Shown here piece after piece: positions 1 to 11,682 of a DNA stretch of 64,000 bases (within the stretch, counting starts at the first letter, position 1; the number at the start of each line of letters is the position of its first letter). Both the position numbers and the translations under genes were made by a program. This stretch comes from Halichondria panicea (lineage: Eukaryota; Porifera; Demospongiae; Suberitida; Halichondriidae): positions 4,706,202 through 4,770,201 of the forward strand of contig NC_087393.1 of assembly GCF_963675165.1 (NCBI RefSeq), given 5' to 3'. Below the pieces are notes generated by a model. That model saw only the letters and a program-made list of their open reading frames with translations. It was not told the DNA's origin and searched no databases.

Positions 1-241
1 ACCCAAATTTGAACATTGATGATACAGGATTTTTTCTATGATACTAAAGCTATGGCTGTTGAAAATTCAAGTACACTTAACAATGATTCAAGGACAGTTG
101 AACAGTCGTAACTTTGATCCACTTAGAAAGAGACCTTTTAATGATGTGCCAAAATTTTGTTGGGGTCATAATTTGTTGTTTTTTCGGCCTTGGACCACAT
201 TTTGGTCACACCCACACACACCCACACACACCCACACACAC

Positions 242-3200
242 CAGGAACATGAGGTCAGCATGGCTGGCTCCAGTGCACTTGGGGATGTCGGGCATGTAGA
301 TCTTGTGCAGGAATGGCTTGTTGATCCTCACTCCAAAGTTCCTCTCTCCACTCAGCACTAGTAGAATGAACACCCCCACGTGGAGCATCCCCACCAGCGC
401 TACAGGATGGGAGGGGAAGGTCAAGTACTAACTAGGCCATGGGAGATTAGACCAACAAAAAACAGGCCAGTATTATTACCTACCTGATCAGACTTAATGC
501 TTATCGTACACTACTGATTGTAGAATTCTCAACAGCCTTGGTCCCAGGCTGATTTTAGTTTAATTCTTTTCGACTTAGCGTTACAATAGAAAAAAGTCGG
601 GCCAGGAACGAGGCTAAATGCCCAATAGAACGACTCTTGAAAGGTACTATAATTATAATGAGTTGCAAGTACACTAACAAGCTTGGGGAAAAGATGTGCA
701 AAATGTCCCCCCACTCACACACACACCCCTTCACCACACACACACATCAACCCCTCACCACACACACACATACACACATACACCACCCCCTCACCACACA
801 CACACATCAACCCCTCACCACACACACACATACACACATACACCACCCCCTCACCACACACACACATCAACCCCTCACCACACACACACATACACACATA
901 CACCACCCCCTCACCACACACACACATCAACCCCTCACCACATACATCACACACGCACACACATACTGCCCCCTCACCACACACACACACACACACACAC
1001 TACCCCCTCACCTGGGTTGGTCCTCGTCTCGAGCAGCTGTTGCAGGAGTGGTACGAGCATATCAAAGAGGGTGGGGCTACACAGCATGTGCATGAGGAAC
1101 TTCTGGTTGAGCTCAAACAGTTTCCAGAAGATGATGTAGATCTCCTGAGTGAAGTAGATCTTCTTGATGGAATGAGGAAGGTAGGTATAGCGGAGAGGGT
1201 TCATTAGAAGGTTGGTCAGTCCTTTCGTTATCAGCTCTAAATCCTGTATGCATGCATGGGACAGAAAGATGTCAGGCATGGGAGTAATGCAACATTTCAT
1301 ATCACAACTTAAAACTCAATAATGGAGACCCGAAACCCTGAGAATAATTTCCCTAGCTAGCTGTGTTTTGATAGCAGATTAACGCATCAGGGAATAGGGG
1401 GAGCTGGTGAGTAATGCAACGCACTGATGATGATCACAACATAATGCAAAAACCCTGACAAGAAATAATTTGACTTTCCCTAGCTGTGTTTAGCTCTTTA
1501 ATGGCTGAGACCCACCACCAATCAGCTTACCTCCGTCTGATGGAGCCTGGATATGAAGCTGCAGAAGAGGTTTCCCATTCCAGCCCCGCCTACCTGCCCT
1601 GCCCCCACACTCGGAGCACTTCCTCCTGGGGAGAAAAGGGAGCAATAAAACACGTCGTAACTTGAGTTTAGGAAGATTACAAATTACTCTGAAGTAGTGT
1701 GTTTATCTAGCTATGTGGATGTGGATGTATTCTCTCTCACCTGTTTGCTGTTGCCTGACAAGGTCAGAGGGTGAGGTGTAGTCTAGGAGAATGGCCAACA
1801 GCTGTGTGGATGTCTCTACCAGCTCTCCCCTCGGGTCAGCCACCATCGCATAGTAGTAGCTGTATAGGGGCAAGTGGTGTGGGTGTGGGTGTGGGGTGTG
1901 TGTGTGGTGTGTGTGTGTGTGTGTGTGTGTGCAGTGAATTGATGTTTAATACCACAGGGGCTGAAATGGCATGTAAAGTACTATAATTTTAAAAGCTACA
2001 TATACGTATAAGTGCATGTAAGTGCTTTATTACGGTTGTCAAGGACATCAATGCGGCTAAGTATGACACCTTGCTCGATCACAAGTTTGTTAGTACTATG
2101 TCTAAAGGCCGAAGGTGTAGCCACTGTACATAAGTGTGTACAACAGCTTGAACGTGGATTTATAATTAAGATCAAGTATTCAATGAACAACAGCGTATAT
2201 AATGCAGGGGATAGCGGGGGATAGTGGGGAGACTTACGGGACCCCGTATCCGACGGGATCGTAGGAGCAGACCACGTTGATGAGAGAGGTGAGGAGTGGG
2301 AGAACGTGACGATTCTCGGGGGACGTGAAGTGGGACAACCATCGATTAGCACCACTCACCTCTGCAGGGGACGAGGGAATGTGTCATACTTAAGCAATTA
2401 TTTCTTACGCAACATCTAAACTGTAGCAATAATTATAGATACCATGACTGCAATCAGCAGTAAGCTCTCCCTACACACACGAACAGATAAACAGACGTAT
2501 TTTAGAGTCAGCTCTTTGACCGCAACTATTCATAATAATTATAGCTACTGTACTAGTATATGACAATAATGAACTATACTGACCAATAATGACCAAAAGA
2601 GGGTGTACAGTACATGACATACAAGTACATTGTACATTGCTATACTACCACTGCTGATCATTCCAAAGGATATATTAAAGTCATGCTATAGTTGACATGA
2701 CCTCCAGCTACTCACCTCCGGGGGTGAGGTAAAGGGCCTCAGAGAAGCAAGTGATGAGCAGTTTGAGAATAGCCGTCCTGTGGTTGTCAATGAGTTTAGT
2801 GGACCCTGGAGAGTGTGTGCACCCGATACCAGCCTCCCTGTGGTGGGGGTGGGGGGGGGCATGTAGTCACATTCACTAATTAAGGACATGCAGTTATATT
2901 CACAGCTATATATAGTTGGTGAATTATGGATCTACAACTTGCAGACACCCGATACCAGCCTCCCTGGGGGTGGGAGGGGGGTGGGGGGGCATGTGGTCAC
3001 CTTCACTAATTAAGGACTAATTAAAACCACAACATGCAGCAGAGATTTAGATCACACTGGAGTGTGTTTATTGCTTAAAGATAAAATGTTGCTACATTGT
3101 ATCTCTAGTTAGCCAATGAAAAGTGGGATGTAGATCATGTGACTAATAGGTAGACACAACTTCGCGTGTACCTACCATATATACTCGCAGCTGTCCAGTG

Positions 3201-4869
3201 ATGCCAGGTCATCGGGATTCTCCTGCAGACAACACACACACACATAACTCAGTACACACACTAATATAAGGAATCTCGTATGTAATATCGAAGTGATAAG
3301 ACAGCTTACAGGGCCAAGCTTGGACTTTGGCACCACAGTGAAGTCCGGGCAAAACAGGAGGTCCTGTTGAGAGAGAGAGGGAGATAAAGATACTTATACA
3401 CTAATAGCTTCTTTATATGTAATGATGGGTGTGTACAAAAATGTGAATCTACGAAAAGGAAATAATTATGTTTCCTCTACTTACAGTGAGTGAGTTGAGG
3501 AGCACCTGTGCCAGTGCCTGAGGCTGCTCACCATCTTGAGTCTGTGGGAGGAAAACAATAATTATAGGTTTCAGAAACCATGTAAACCACGGGATGTGTG
3601 TGTGTGTGGACACTGAGTAGAGTGTTTCCACCACATGTATTATTCATTGATAGTTGTGCTGGCATCATCACAGTCTCTTAGAGCACATGTAATAAGTAAA
3701 CATCTTTAACTCTTAGACCAACCAGAAAGTGAATGTTGTACTGTTATTTTTCACCACACAAACGATACAAAGTATACAAATTATAAACGTGATCCACAAC
3801 AGCTGCGAGGTAGTGTAACTAAGCAATGCATGCATGTACGTACCTCTAGGAAGCTGGCTGGGGACCAGAAGAGCAGTCTCCAGTCAGGGGCCTCAAACAG
3901 GAAGGGGAGGAGTCTAGTGAGCAGCTGGACACAGTTCAACACTGAGTGGAGGGAGGGGGATAATCTTAAAGGCATTGAAATCGTAAGTAGTTCCAAAATC
4001 AACAAATTACTGTACATTAAAAATCAAAATACTTAGAGCGTCTATTATTTTATTAATTGGTAATGAGGGATAAGAACGGGTGCCAGGCCACGCCCAGCTA
4101 CAAGGCGTGCTGGTATCTTACATGTAACTCACCGATCACCTGCTCCTTGTCTCCAGTGCAGGCTGTAGCTGCACATGCACTGATCTTCTCAACCACCTGT
4201 GAGGGAATCAGAGTAACTATAGCAATAACAATCCACACTACTCCAATGATCAAATAATTATAGGTTCTTCAAATAGAGAGAGAGATCCCAAGAAAAGTCA
4301 CAGTAATGCTCTAAATCACTACAGTGCCATAGAAATAAACAAACCCATTCCCTCCACATTCCACTCCTAGGTTAAAGTAAACACTACTAGGAATGTTATG
4401 TTAGCACAGCTTCCTTATTCACATAATTATTCTAAAGAGCATTACAGTAGCCCCGACCGTACCTTGAAGCAGAGGGCAGTCAGGTTGCCTGAGGCCTTGT
4501 CCCGGAGGTCCCGTATGTCCTGGAACGTGATAAGAGTGAAGTAGTCTTGAGGGGTGAGGGTGGGGTCAGACCAGAACCGATCCCAGAACGAGTTGTCTAG
4601 TGCCGTCACAGACTGTGTGTGGTGTGGGTGGTGTGTGGGTGTATGGCCGTGTGTGGGGGAAGTGTGGGTGACTACCATGTTTAAGTTAAGCTCATTGATT
4701 TGACCTTTGACACAGATCCATAGCTAGATTAGATACATTCTCATAATAATGTAATATTGATAACCTTTGAGATCTACTCCCTTTTGTGGAGTACTTCACT
4801 CACTTGTTTGCTGGTGACCAGGTCTAAAACAGCTGCTCTGAAGTCCTGCTTGCTTGCCTTGCCTCCCAT
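242..4869 (-). CDS. HID1: HID1 domain-containing protein, 5' 13 exons (3' end outside window)
   Basis: HID1 is a conserved peripheral Golgi/trans-Golgi protein needed for dense-core vesicle and secretory sorting in animals. I recognise it from translated exons: MGGKASKQDF at the start (an N-terminal Gly, as in the myristoylated family members), SFWDRFWSDP, LLTRLLPFLFEAPDWR, LDSCEYIW, LLITCFSEALYL, SYDPVGYGVP, NLFCSFISRLH, LPHSIKKIYFTQE and HVGVFILLVLSGERNFGVR. Exons read from sequence (minus): 4804-4869, 4463-4612, 4133-4196, 3844-3941, 3485-3541, 3310-3363, 3176-3222, 2716-2837, 2238-2361, 1741-1859, 1531-1625, 1012-1244, 242-399. All have GT-AG junctions and the phases chain without a break. 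The C-terminal third must lie left of position 1; no exon is visible in 1-241. The start codon at 4869 opens the conserved N-terminus. The gene is divergent from adhesion-GPCR copy 1 and unrelated to the array. Confidence 0.93.
534..615. repeat. Short foldback (MITE-like) element, AGCCTCG family
   Basis: The two ends of this 82-bp intronic segment are imperfect inverted repeats (AGCCTTGGTCCCAGGC at the left; its complement-like partner ends at 615). The same terminus occurs at 10792-10845, 51296-51326 and once near 9099-9115, so it looks like a small dispersed non-autonomous element. No target-site duplication is clear. Confidence 0.4.
715..1000. repeat. 60-bp minisatellite, CA-rich, in HID1 intron 12
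   Basis: An almost perfect tandem repeat with a 60-bp period (alternating CCCCTCACCACACACA blocks with CATCAA or TACACATACACC endings), roughly four copies, degenerating rightwards into pure CA repeats. It ends 12 bp from the donor of HID1 exon 12 (donor at 1006-1011). The three overlapping plus-strand ORFs rich in Thr-His are artefacts of the repeat. Confidence 0.9.
2817..3017. repeat. Local duplication of the HID1 exon 8 acceptor
   Basis: The block at about 2820-2887 (first bases of exon 8, its acceptor and the upstream intron with a long G run) is repeated at about 2946-3017. The second copy carries the same first 20 exonic bases behind an intact AG. Only the proximal copy continues into the full exon, so the distal one is a decoy acceptor. 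Confidence 0.8.
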
Positions 4870-5527
4870 CTCTTTGATAGTGGTGTAGTAATATTGAATG
4901 TGAAACTATCAAGTTTCTCAAGTGACCTCGGCTCTATTACAATTTACATTATCTGGTAATGGTAGTCTCAGTAACTTATAGAGAAACTAGGTAATGATAG
5001 TGCATGTATTCTGCAAGATAGATTGGGAAACGGTCGTCTTAAAAAAACTGTTTTGCATGCAATAACTACATGGGAGCCAATGGCTATGCATATGAGAAGA
5101 AAGCTGAAAAAGACTTTGTGCTATGGTGGTTTGGTGAGTGTTATTACATAATTATCAATTGTGTTTATGTGCAAAAATGGTTTTTGGGGATATAGTACTG
5201 CGAGTGGGTGTCTCCGCTGCATGAGCAATGAGACGTGTGATCATGTGCATTCTGCTGACTATATACTCATTAATCATGTTGATTTTAATATCGTTAATTA
5301 AATAGCTTGTTTTTATTGGAACTATACAATTATTATCATGTAGGTATGTTTCCTATAGTAATATTTCCCTAATTTATCATGTAGTCATGTTTCTGTAGAA
5401 ATATGTTTCACTAATGGAGGTATTTACAAAGTTAGCAAAGCAATGTTGTGTATGACTCCTCCAGATAGTAGTAAGTTAAAAGGAATATGTAAAACAATCG
5501 ATTTAGTTCTATAGTTTAAGAGTAGCA
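4870..5527. promoter_or_regulatory. Divergent spacer between HID1 and adhesion-GPCR copy 1
   Basis: 658 bp separate two divergent start codons, so the spacer presumably holds both promoters. The last part mirrors the 5' leader of the minus copies: a donor-like AGTAAGTT near 5469-5476, then an acceptor-like TTTAAG just before AGTAGCAATG, suggesting a 5' UTR intron. No TATA box can be assigned. The spacer also holds an orphan exon-like ORF at 5070-5133. Confidence 0.45.
5070..5133 (+). other. Orphan exon-like ORF with perfect splice donor
   Basis: An ATG opens 21 codons (MGANGYAYEKKAEKDF, then VLWWF) that end in phase 1 at GTGAGTG, a consensus donor. The composition looks protein-like, but I do not recognise the peptide and see no partner exon in the next 400 bp. 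It could be a first exon spliced far downstream (exon 2 of GPCR copy 1 has a matching phase), a relic, or chance. Confidence 0.25.
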
Positions 5528-8500
5528 ATGCAGAATAAGAAGCTGTTAGTGTTGGCTTGCAGTATTGTACTGTTCTCTCAAGGAGCAAGATGTTCTAACT
5601 TCTCACTCAATATAACTGTCACAAGTAACTCACCCCTCGACTGTAGCACTGGGCTGACTTACCCTGGTCCTGCATTTATTAGAGTGGAGTATCGATGGCT
5701 GGAGAGGGTCAATAACTCATTGATACCTGACCAGTGGAGCACTCTTAAGACAATGACTACTGGTAAATGTTGCATTGGATTTTCTACTTACTTACTGTAA
5801 CTATCTATACAGATGCGGACTACAATGTAACTGGACATACTCGACATACTCTACAAAGTTCTAATCAAAGTTTTGAGCAAGACAGCGTTGATTCTGTGCA
5901 GCTGAGAATAGTACAGCCAGAACATGGCGGTGGATTGTGCAACTGCTGGGAAATCAGCAAACTGCTGATTACATTTGATGGCAATAGTTACTTTGATCTC
6001 CTTAACGAGTAAGTCAATGCATTATCTTGACATTATACTCATGTAATTATAATGTAGAACACGAAGTTGTTACACTAACACCAGTCGTCAACTCACAAGA
6101 AATGATACCGGTCCTGTACAGTTCTGTGATGGTAGCGCAGGGGAACCAAGGGGTGTGGTGTTCCTCCCTATTACGCTGGATAATGGCCAAACAGAAGGAT
6201 GTGAGATGATAGTAAATGGTTCAGCTCTTGTTGATAAGCAACCACCACCGATGAATTGCGAAACCAGTAACCCAAGAATGTGAGTATGTGTTCTTCTGCA
6301 CGTCCATGATCGTGTGTGCTATAGTATGTTCTCCTACACAGAGAGCTGTCGTATGTGTTGGATTTGGCCCCAGATGGCTGTGACAAGATTGACGTTATTA
6401 ATGAAGGTATAGAGGTATCGCTAGGCAACTGGGACAGAGACGGTGATTGGATTCCTCTAGCGTACCACACTAGATTATCAACTAATGATCCTCCACTCCA
6501 AGTCAGAGACTATGATGTTCCTTATTACAATTGTAGTGGAGTTCACTCATTCAAGATAAGTGTGTGCGGAGATGACTATCTCAGAGATGGACTGCAGATA
6601 AGATGGCTGCAACAAGTTAATTTAGTCCCAAACACACTTAGAGACGTAGTGACATTAGACAATGTGTCTATTAGCTTGATTGTGAATGAAACCAGCATCA
6701 GTCTACTGAAGGATGGATTTGATCAGGGAAATTTGAGGTATTTTGAACTGAGCTCTATTTAATTATAAGATTCTGATACACGCATACAGCTCAACAAATT
6801 GGAATAAAGAGATCAGAAATAGTGGCGTATCTACTGACTGCTCTGGTGGCTCTGATGATCACAAGATAGTGTTTGGTCTCAACTGTACAACCTTTGGCTG
6901 TGAGCTTAACAGAACAGACGCTAGTCGCATAGCAACTACAGTCCCACTGAACATCACTCAATTCTTAGAAAAGTTTAACGGCATTTCTACCAACAATTCA
7001 AGTGCAGAAAATGCCTCTAATTACTCAGTCCCAGTTCAAGGGAATCAGTCAAATGCAACCGTTTTCAATATCTGCTATCCAGAACTGAACATTAATCCTA
7101 CATCTGTTACTCCAATGGATGTTACTCCAATGGATAGGACAGCTCCACCTACTTCCAGCATTGATTCATCCTTGGCCGAAGAGTTGGAATCTGCTATCTT
7201 AATAGTCTTAAAAATTGTAAGTACACTAAGAAATTTGCATGTTTTCATTGTCTTCCTGCCTTAGATAAATGAAAAGGAAGAATTGAGAGCCATCAAACAA
7301 AAAGTAAGTCATATTCTAATCTTGAGAGTAGTGTTACTCTCATCTTAGCTATACTTTGCCCTCGGCCTCAGCGGTTTATTGCCATATGCTATCACTATAA
7401 CATAATTATATTAGTCCCTATTGTCTTATTAGTCTCCTGCTGAAGCAGCTACTTCTCTGCTCGGCTTGCTGAAGGATCCACAAGTTGACCGGAGAGCTCT
7501 TATATATCTACTCAGTGACATTGTAGATCGGGCGAAAAGTATAAACGACAGCCAACAGTTTGGTCAGGTGAGTCCTGATGATTTGTACAACTGAATTCCA
7601 AGCATTTCCTGTAGGATGTTTTGGAAGTAGGTGATGAATTACTGAAACAAGCACTGAACACGAGTCAGGTATGTTCATGTGTGTGTATTTTTCATGACAT
7701 TATTTACCTATTTAGTGTACAACCTCCCTCCCCACTCACACACACTACAGTCCAGCACCATTGTCGGGAGCACACTGCTTGCTACCATTGAGCAACTGGC
7801 ATTTAATGTGCTCGCTCCAAATGAAGACGGCCTTAGGACATCAAATATTGGTATGGGTTAGAGAGGAGGCTATTGTGTTTTCTTTTCTTTTTCGTTTCTG
7901 TACATGCATGTAGGTGTAAAAACAGTGAATGTATGTTTTCTTGGTGCTTCAGACTGGTACTATCCATGCAAGTTTCTTCATAAGAGGGTGCTATACATAC
8001 GTGTGATTATATGTAGTGCTTCAACAGGTCCTCTTAAGCACAATTATACCATATACGCAGTTGACTTGTGTGTTCATTACTGTATGCACGTTTGGCTCTA
8101 CATGTACAGAACTGATAGTCCAAGAGGTAGAACAAGATGGGAACGAGGACTCATACTTCACTGGTATTGAAACAACCAACGGCTCCATCCGAGTGCCCAC
8201 TGAGTTAGTGAGGATGATGGGTAATGGAACTGGACCAGTCACTGCGGCCTCAGTCTACTACAGGAACATGAGTGGACTGCTGCCGACGGGAGAGAATGAC
8301 ACTGTGTTAGCATCTCCAGTGGTCTCCACCAGTCTGCAGTGTGGAGACAAGATCTGTGACACAGCCAACATTCAGCTCAGTCAGCCAGTCATTGTCACAC
8401 TGAAACACTTCTCACAGTTGGCGCAGGTAAGCTGGTAACCAGGCTAGTGTTAACGAGGAGAGGGGGTGATCCCCGTATTCCCTTCCCCTCCCTCCTGGAT

Positions 8501-11313
8501 AACTAAAGCATTTGTACAGCTACATACAGTGTAAACCCACTTTGAGGCCACCCCTAAAGAAAGGCCAACTGCAATATAAATTGAACTACCACTTAACAAC
8601 TTAAAGCCATCTCTATATAACGCTTTTGCTCCCTATGTAATAAAGTGATTTCTCTGTCCCTTATTATAGGATAGCAGTGAAATGAAGTGTGTTTTCTGGG
8701 ACTTCAAAAGAGGAAGGTAGGTAATAGTTGTTGTATTGTTGAGTGCACATTTACTTCTAATTACCTAGTATGTCTTAATTGTGACATTTTTAACTGCTTA
8801 TTTCATGCAGTGACTCTCGGCTAGTCAATGGAAGATGGAATACTACTGGCTGTGAGAGAAATGACAGTCTCTCTAACTCCACACACACTGTGTGCGAGTG
8901 CACACATCTCACCAACTTTGCCATTCTCCTCAGCTCTCAGCCCATAGTGGAAGGTGTGCATGGATTTGCACTGGAAGTGATTGGCTACATTGGTGTATCA
9001 CTCTCTGTACTAGCCATGCTAGCAACCATTGTAGCATTGGTATACCTAAGGTATGTGGTTCCTTTATAGGTTCTAATGTATAATTAGCTAAACTTCATAG
9101 CCTCGTTCCCAGGCTGAATTTTCACTTTCAGCAAATAGGGAAACAATATACTGTATAGCAGGTATATTTCGAGGGTGTAAATGTTCGTGGTTTTCGCTGA
9201 TTAAGCATCTACCGCAAACATTTATACCCACAAATTTAATATCGCATGCATGCAATGCTGCAGGAAGGCTGCTATTCCGCGAAAATTAAATCCACAACAA
9301 CCTTTCTAACGGTTATTCCGCAAAAGTTTATACCCTTGAAATATACCCATCATGCGGTAGCATACGTTACATTAGAAAAAAACTTGAACTTTGAACGAGA
9401 CTTATTGTGTGTGTTGTGCAGGTCTCTCTGGAGCATGCGTAACTACATCCACATCAACTTGTGTGTGAGTCTAATTCTGGCACAGCTGATGTTTGTGAGT
9501 GGGGTAACCCCTCACGGAGGAGGGGGTGTGGTGGATCCTGGTTGTCGGACGGCAGCAGTTCTCATGCACTACTTGTTCCTGGTGTCCTTCATGTGGATGC
9601 TCATGGAGGGGGTGGTCTTGTATGTGGCCCTCGTCAAAGTCTTTGTTAAAAATCAGAAGAGATACATAATCGGCTTCACAATTTTCAGTTATGGTAAGTT
9701 CTTTAATAAACCTTCCTATAGCCAATGTAGCTGAGTACATATAGATTACATGCAACATAAATTTTTAATGTATTTGTGTTTGCAGGTGCCCCTCTGCTGT
9801 ACATGGGTCTCTGTGTTCCCCTGGGCTTTACTCTGTACCCCGAGGCAGACTATGGCTATGGCTATGTACAAGTCAGTAACAGCACTCAAGACAATGAGAC
9901 CACCACCCAACAGACCGCTGTGTGAGTGTGCTTATATATAGGAGGTTATAGTAATGGGGAAATCCTTACAGTGAGGTGTCCTGATTGAATTGAATGTAAC
10001 GTGTCCTATAAATGTCAGGATTTATTATCTATCTATCTATGCTTCTATGCATTGAAGTGTCTTTATTTCATTGAGTCTACATTATGTGTTTGTCGCTTTG
10101 TTGCTAAAGAGGTGTCCTACACTGTGTGTTTGTTGTATCCTGCAGCTGCTGGTTGAACCCTCATGGCTACTTCATACAGACGTTCATTGTACCAGTTGTG
10201 TTGGTCATTTTGGCAAATTTTGGCTTCTTCATCATGGCATTAGTGATTATGAAAAGACATGCAAAGAAAGAAACGCACAAGAATAGAATACAGAGAGCAA
10301 GGTATGGGAAAATTAACGTACACCATTAATTGACTATTATTTATAATTATACCTATGACTGTACGTATAGATATTGGCTAAAGTCTTCAGTTTCCCTGGT
10401 AACCATCATGGGTTTGACATGGATCATTGGTGAGACTAATAGAGAGTTTGTCATGTGATAAGCACAAACATTGATACAGGTCTTCTGGTGTTCGAGGTCC
10501 CTGCTCTTTTCACGCTGGCGTACATCTTCACGATCTTTGTTGCCTTCCAAGGAGTGGCCATATTCGTCATATTTGTACCCCTCTCCAAGCAAGTGAGAGA
10601 TGCCTACTCAAAATGGTGGAGGGTTAAAGTGGCAGAGTCTAACATTCTCAGGAATTTTAGCGACTGGTCATTCAGAAGTAAAAGCCAGTCAGTGAGTTCA
10701 CACAATCACTTTGTTAGCTTTTCTATAATAATTGTAGTCATCTTGTAAGCAGGTAATCCTCTATACTACTGACAGGCCCAAAGCCTCCCATAGCCTCGAC
10801 TCCAGCCTTGAATAGTGGCTTTCTCAGCGGCTTGGAATCGAGGCTAAGCCTCCCATAGCATGCGTCCAGCCTGTGTTAGCAGGCCACCTAGTTCTTTACT
10901 ACAGCCAATGTTGGTCTGCTCCAAGGGTGACTGCAGTAGCCATGCAGGAGCCGGGTTTCATAATTGTGTCCACGCACACATTATTATATACTAACTCTGT
11001 TTTACAGGTAGTTATAAGCAATGGTAAGACGCCCTCTACAAATCAGCGTAGCTCATCAAATATTTACGAGCTGGAGTCATCAAAGTCACTGTTTGAATCG
11101 AAAGCAAGTGTGTCACTGGATACAGAAGAGTCCGAGGCTCCTGACTATGGGTTCACTTTCAACATCACTATGATATTTCCTCAGGGCAAATCAGGTGCAT
11201 GAACTGAAATTGAAATTTACTCTTGCACAGTGATAAGTATAGCTATAGCAGTCATTATTTATATGCTTGGCGATAATGTAATTCAATACACATGCACAGA
11301 TCGTGATGTCTAG
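5528..11313 (+). CDS. Adhesion GPCR copy 1 (class B2), repeat-free stalk
   Basis: A complete receptor of about 1,147 residues, the only plus-strand copy. Exons: 5528-5762, 5813-6008, 6058-6279, 6342-6737, 6790-7216, 7265-7303, 7433-7567, 7615-7668, 7751-7850, 8110-8426, 8670-8716, 8811-9050, 9422-9693, 9786-9921, 10146-10301, 10371-10429, 10480-10691, 11008-11194 and a short last exon 11300-11313. Phases chain throughout. Landmarks: signal peptide ending near GARC; many N-glycosylation sites; GPS with CECTHLTNFAILL; WMLMEGVVLY in TM3; CWLNPHGYF in ECL2; GLTWIIG in TM6; FTIFVAFQGVAIF in TM7. The stalk has only two VTPMD units instead of a repeat array. If the last intron is retained, translation stops at 11202 instead. 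The family signals through an autoproteolytic GAIN/GPS and a tethered agonist; ligand and G protein are unknown here. Confidence 0.93.
9161..9348. mobile_element. 188-bp MITE-like insert in intron 12 of copy 1
   Basis: Ends form a roughly 20-bp inverted repeat: GGTATATTTCGAGGGTGTAA at the left and the complement of GGGTATATTTCAAGGGTATA at the right. No other copy has this sequence in the corresponding intron, so insertion post-dates separation of copy 1. The target-site duplication cannot be defined with certainty. Confidence 0.65.
10792..10845. repeat. Short foldback element, AGCCTCG family
   Basis: Starts AGCCTCGACTCCAGCC and ends with its near-complement GGCTTGGAATCGAGGCT, giving a 54-bp hairpin in intron 17 of copy 1. 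Same family as 534-615 and 51296-51326. Confidence 0.45.
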
Positions 11314-11682
11314 ATCTGAATTGGGAACAACGGAGTGGCAGGATGGATGACATCACCTTTAATTTGATCAGTGTACCCTGTGATTATGTGTGTCGTTTTG
11401 TTTTGTTATATACATAACTTTTTATAGTATAATTGTACAGTTTATTGAGAGCTATGGCATTTTAAAATTTATTTATTTATGAATTGGCATCAAACTCTGT
11501 TCATAGACTGCTTTGTATGTTACGTATTATCATAACTAATGTACTGATATACCGGACCTTCCCAACAACGAAACGAAAGCGACCAAGATCTTTAATTAAA
11601 CTTAACTCCAATTAAAACCACAAAAAAGATTGATCTAACGAAATCAAAAGGTAAACTAAACCAAACTAATTGAGTCAGTGAA
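11314..11682. other. Convergent spacer, copy 1 and RSL1D1-like gene
   Basis: 369 bp between two convergent stop codons. It must hold both 3' UTRs. A minus-strand AATAAA (plus-strand TTTATT at 11441-11446) could serve the RSL1D1-like gene. Nothing else is visible. Confidence 0.4.

Noticed and set aside
637..1207. Overlapping Thr-His-Pro ORFs on plus strand and Cys-Val-Gly ORF on minus
   Set aside because: Translations of the CA-rich minisatellite; the region is a HID1 intron.
6027..6209. 60-codon plus-strand ORF over exon 3 of copy 1
   Set aside because: Wrong frame. The frame dictated by exons 2 and 4 reads SRQLTRNDTGPVQFCDGSAG and is conserved in all copies.
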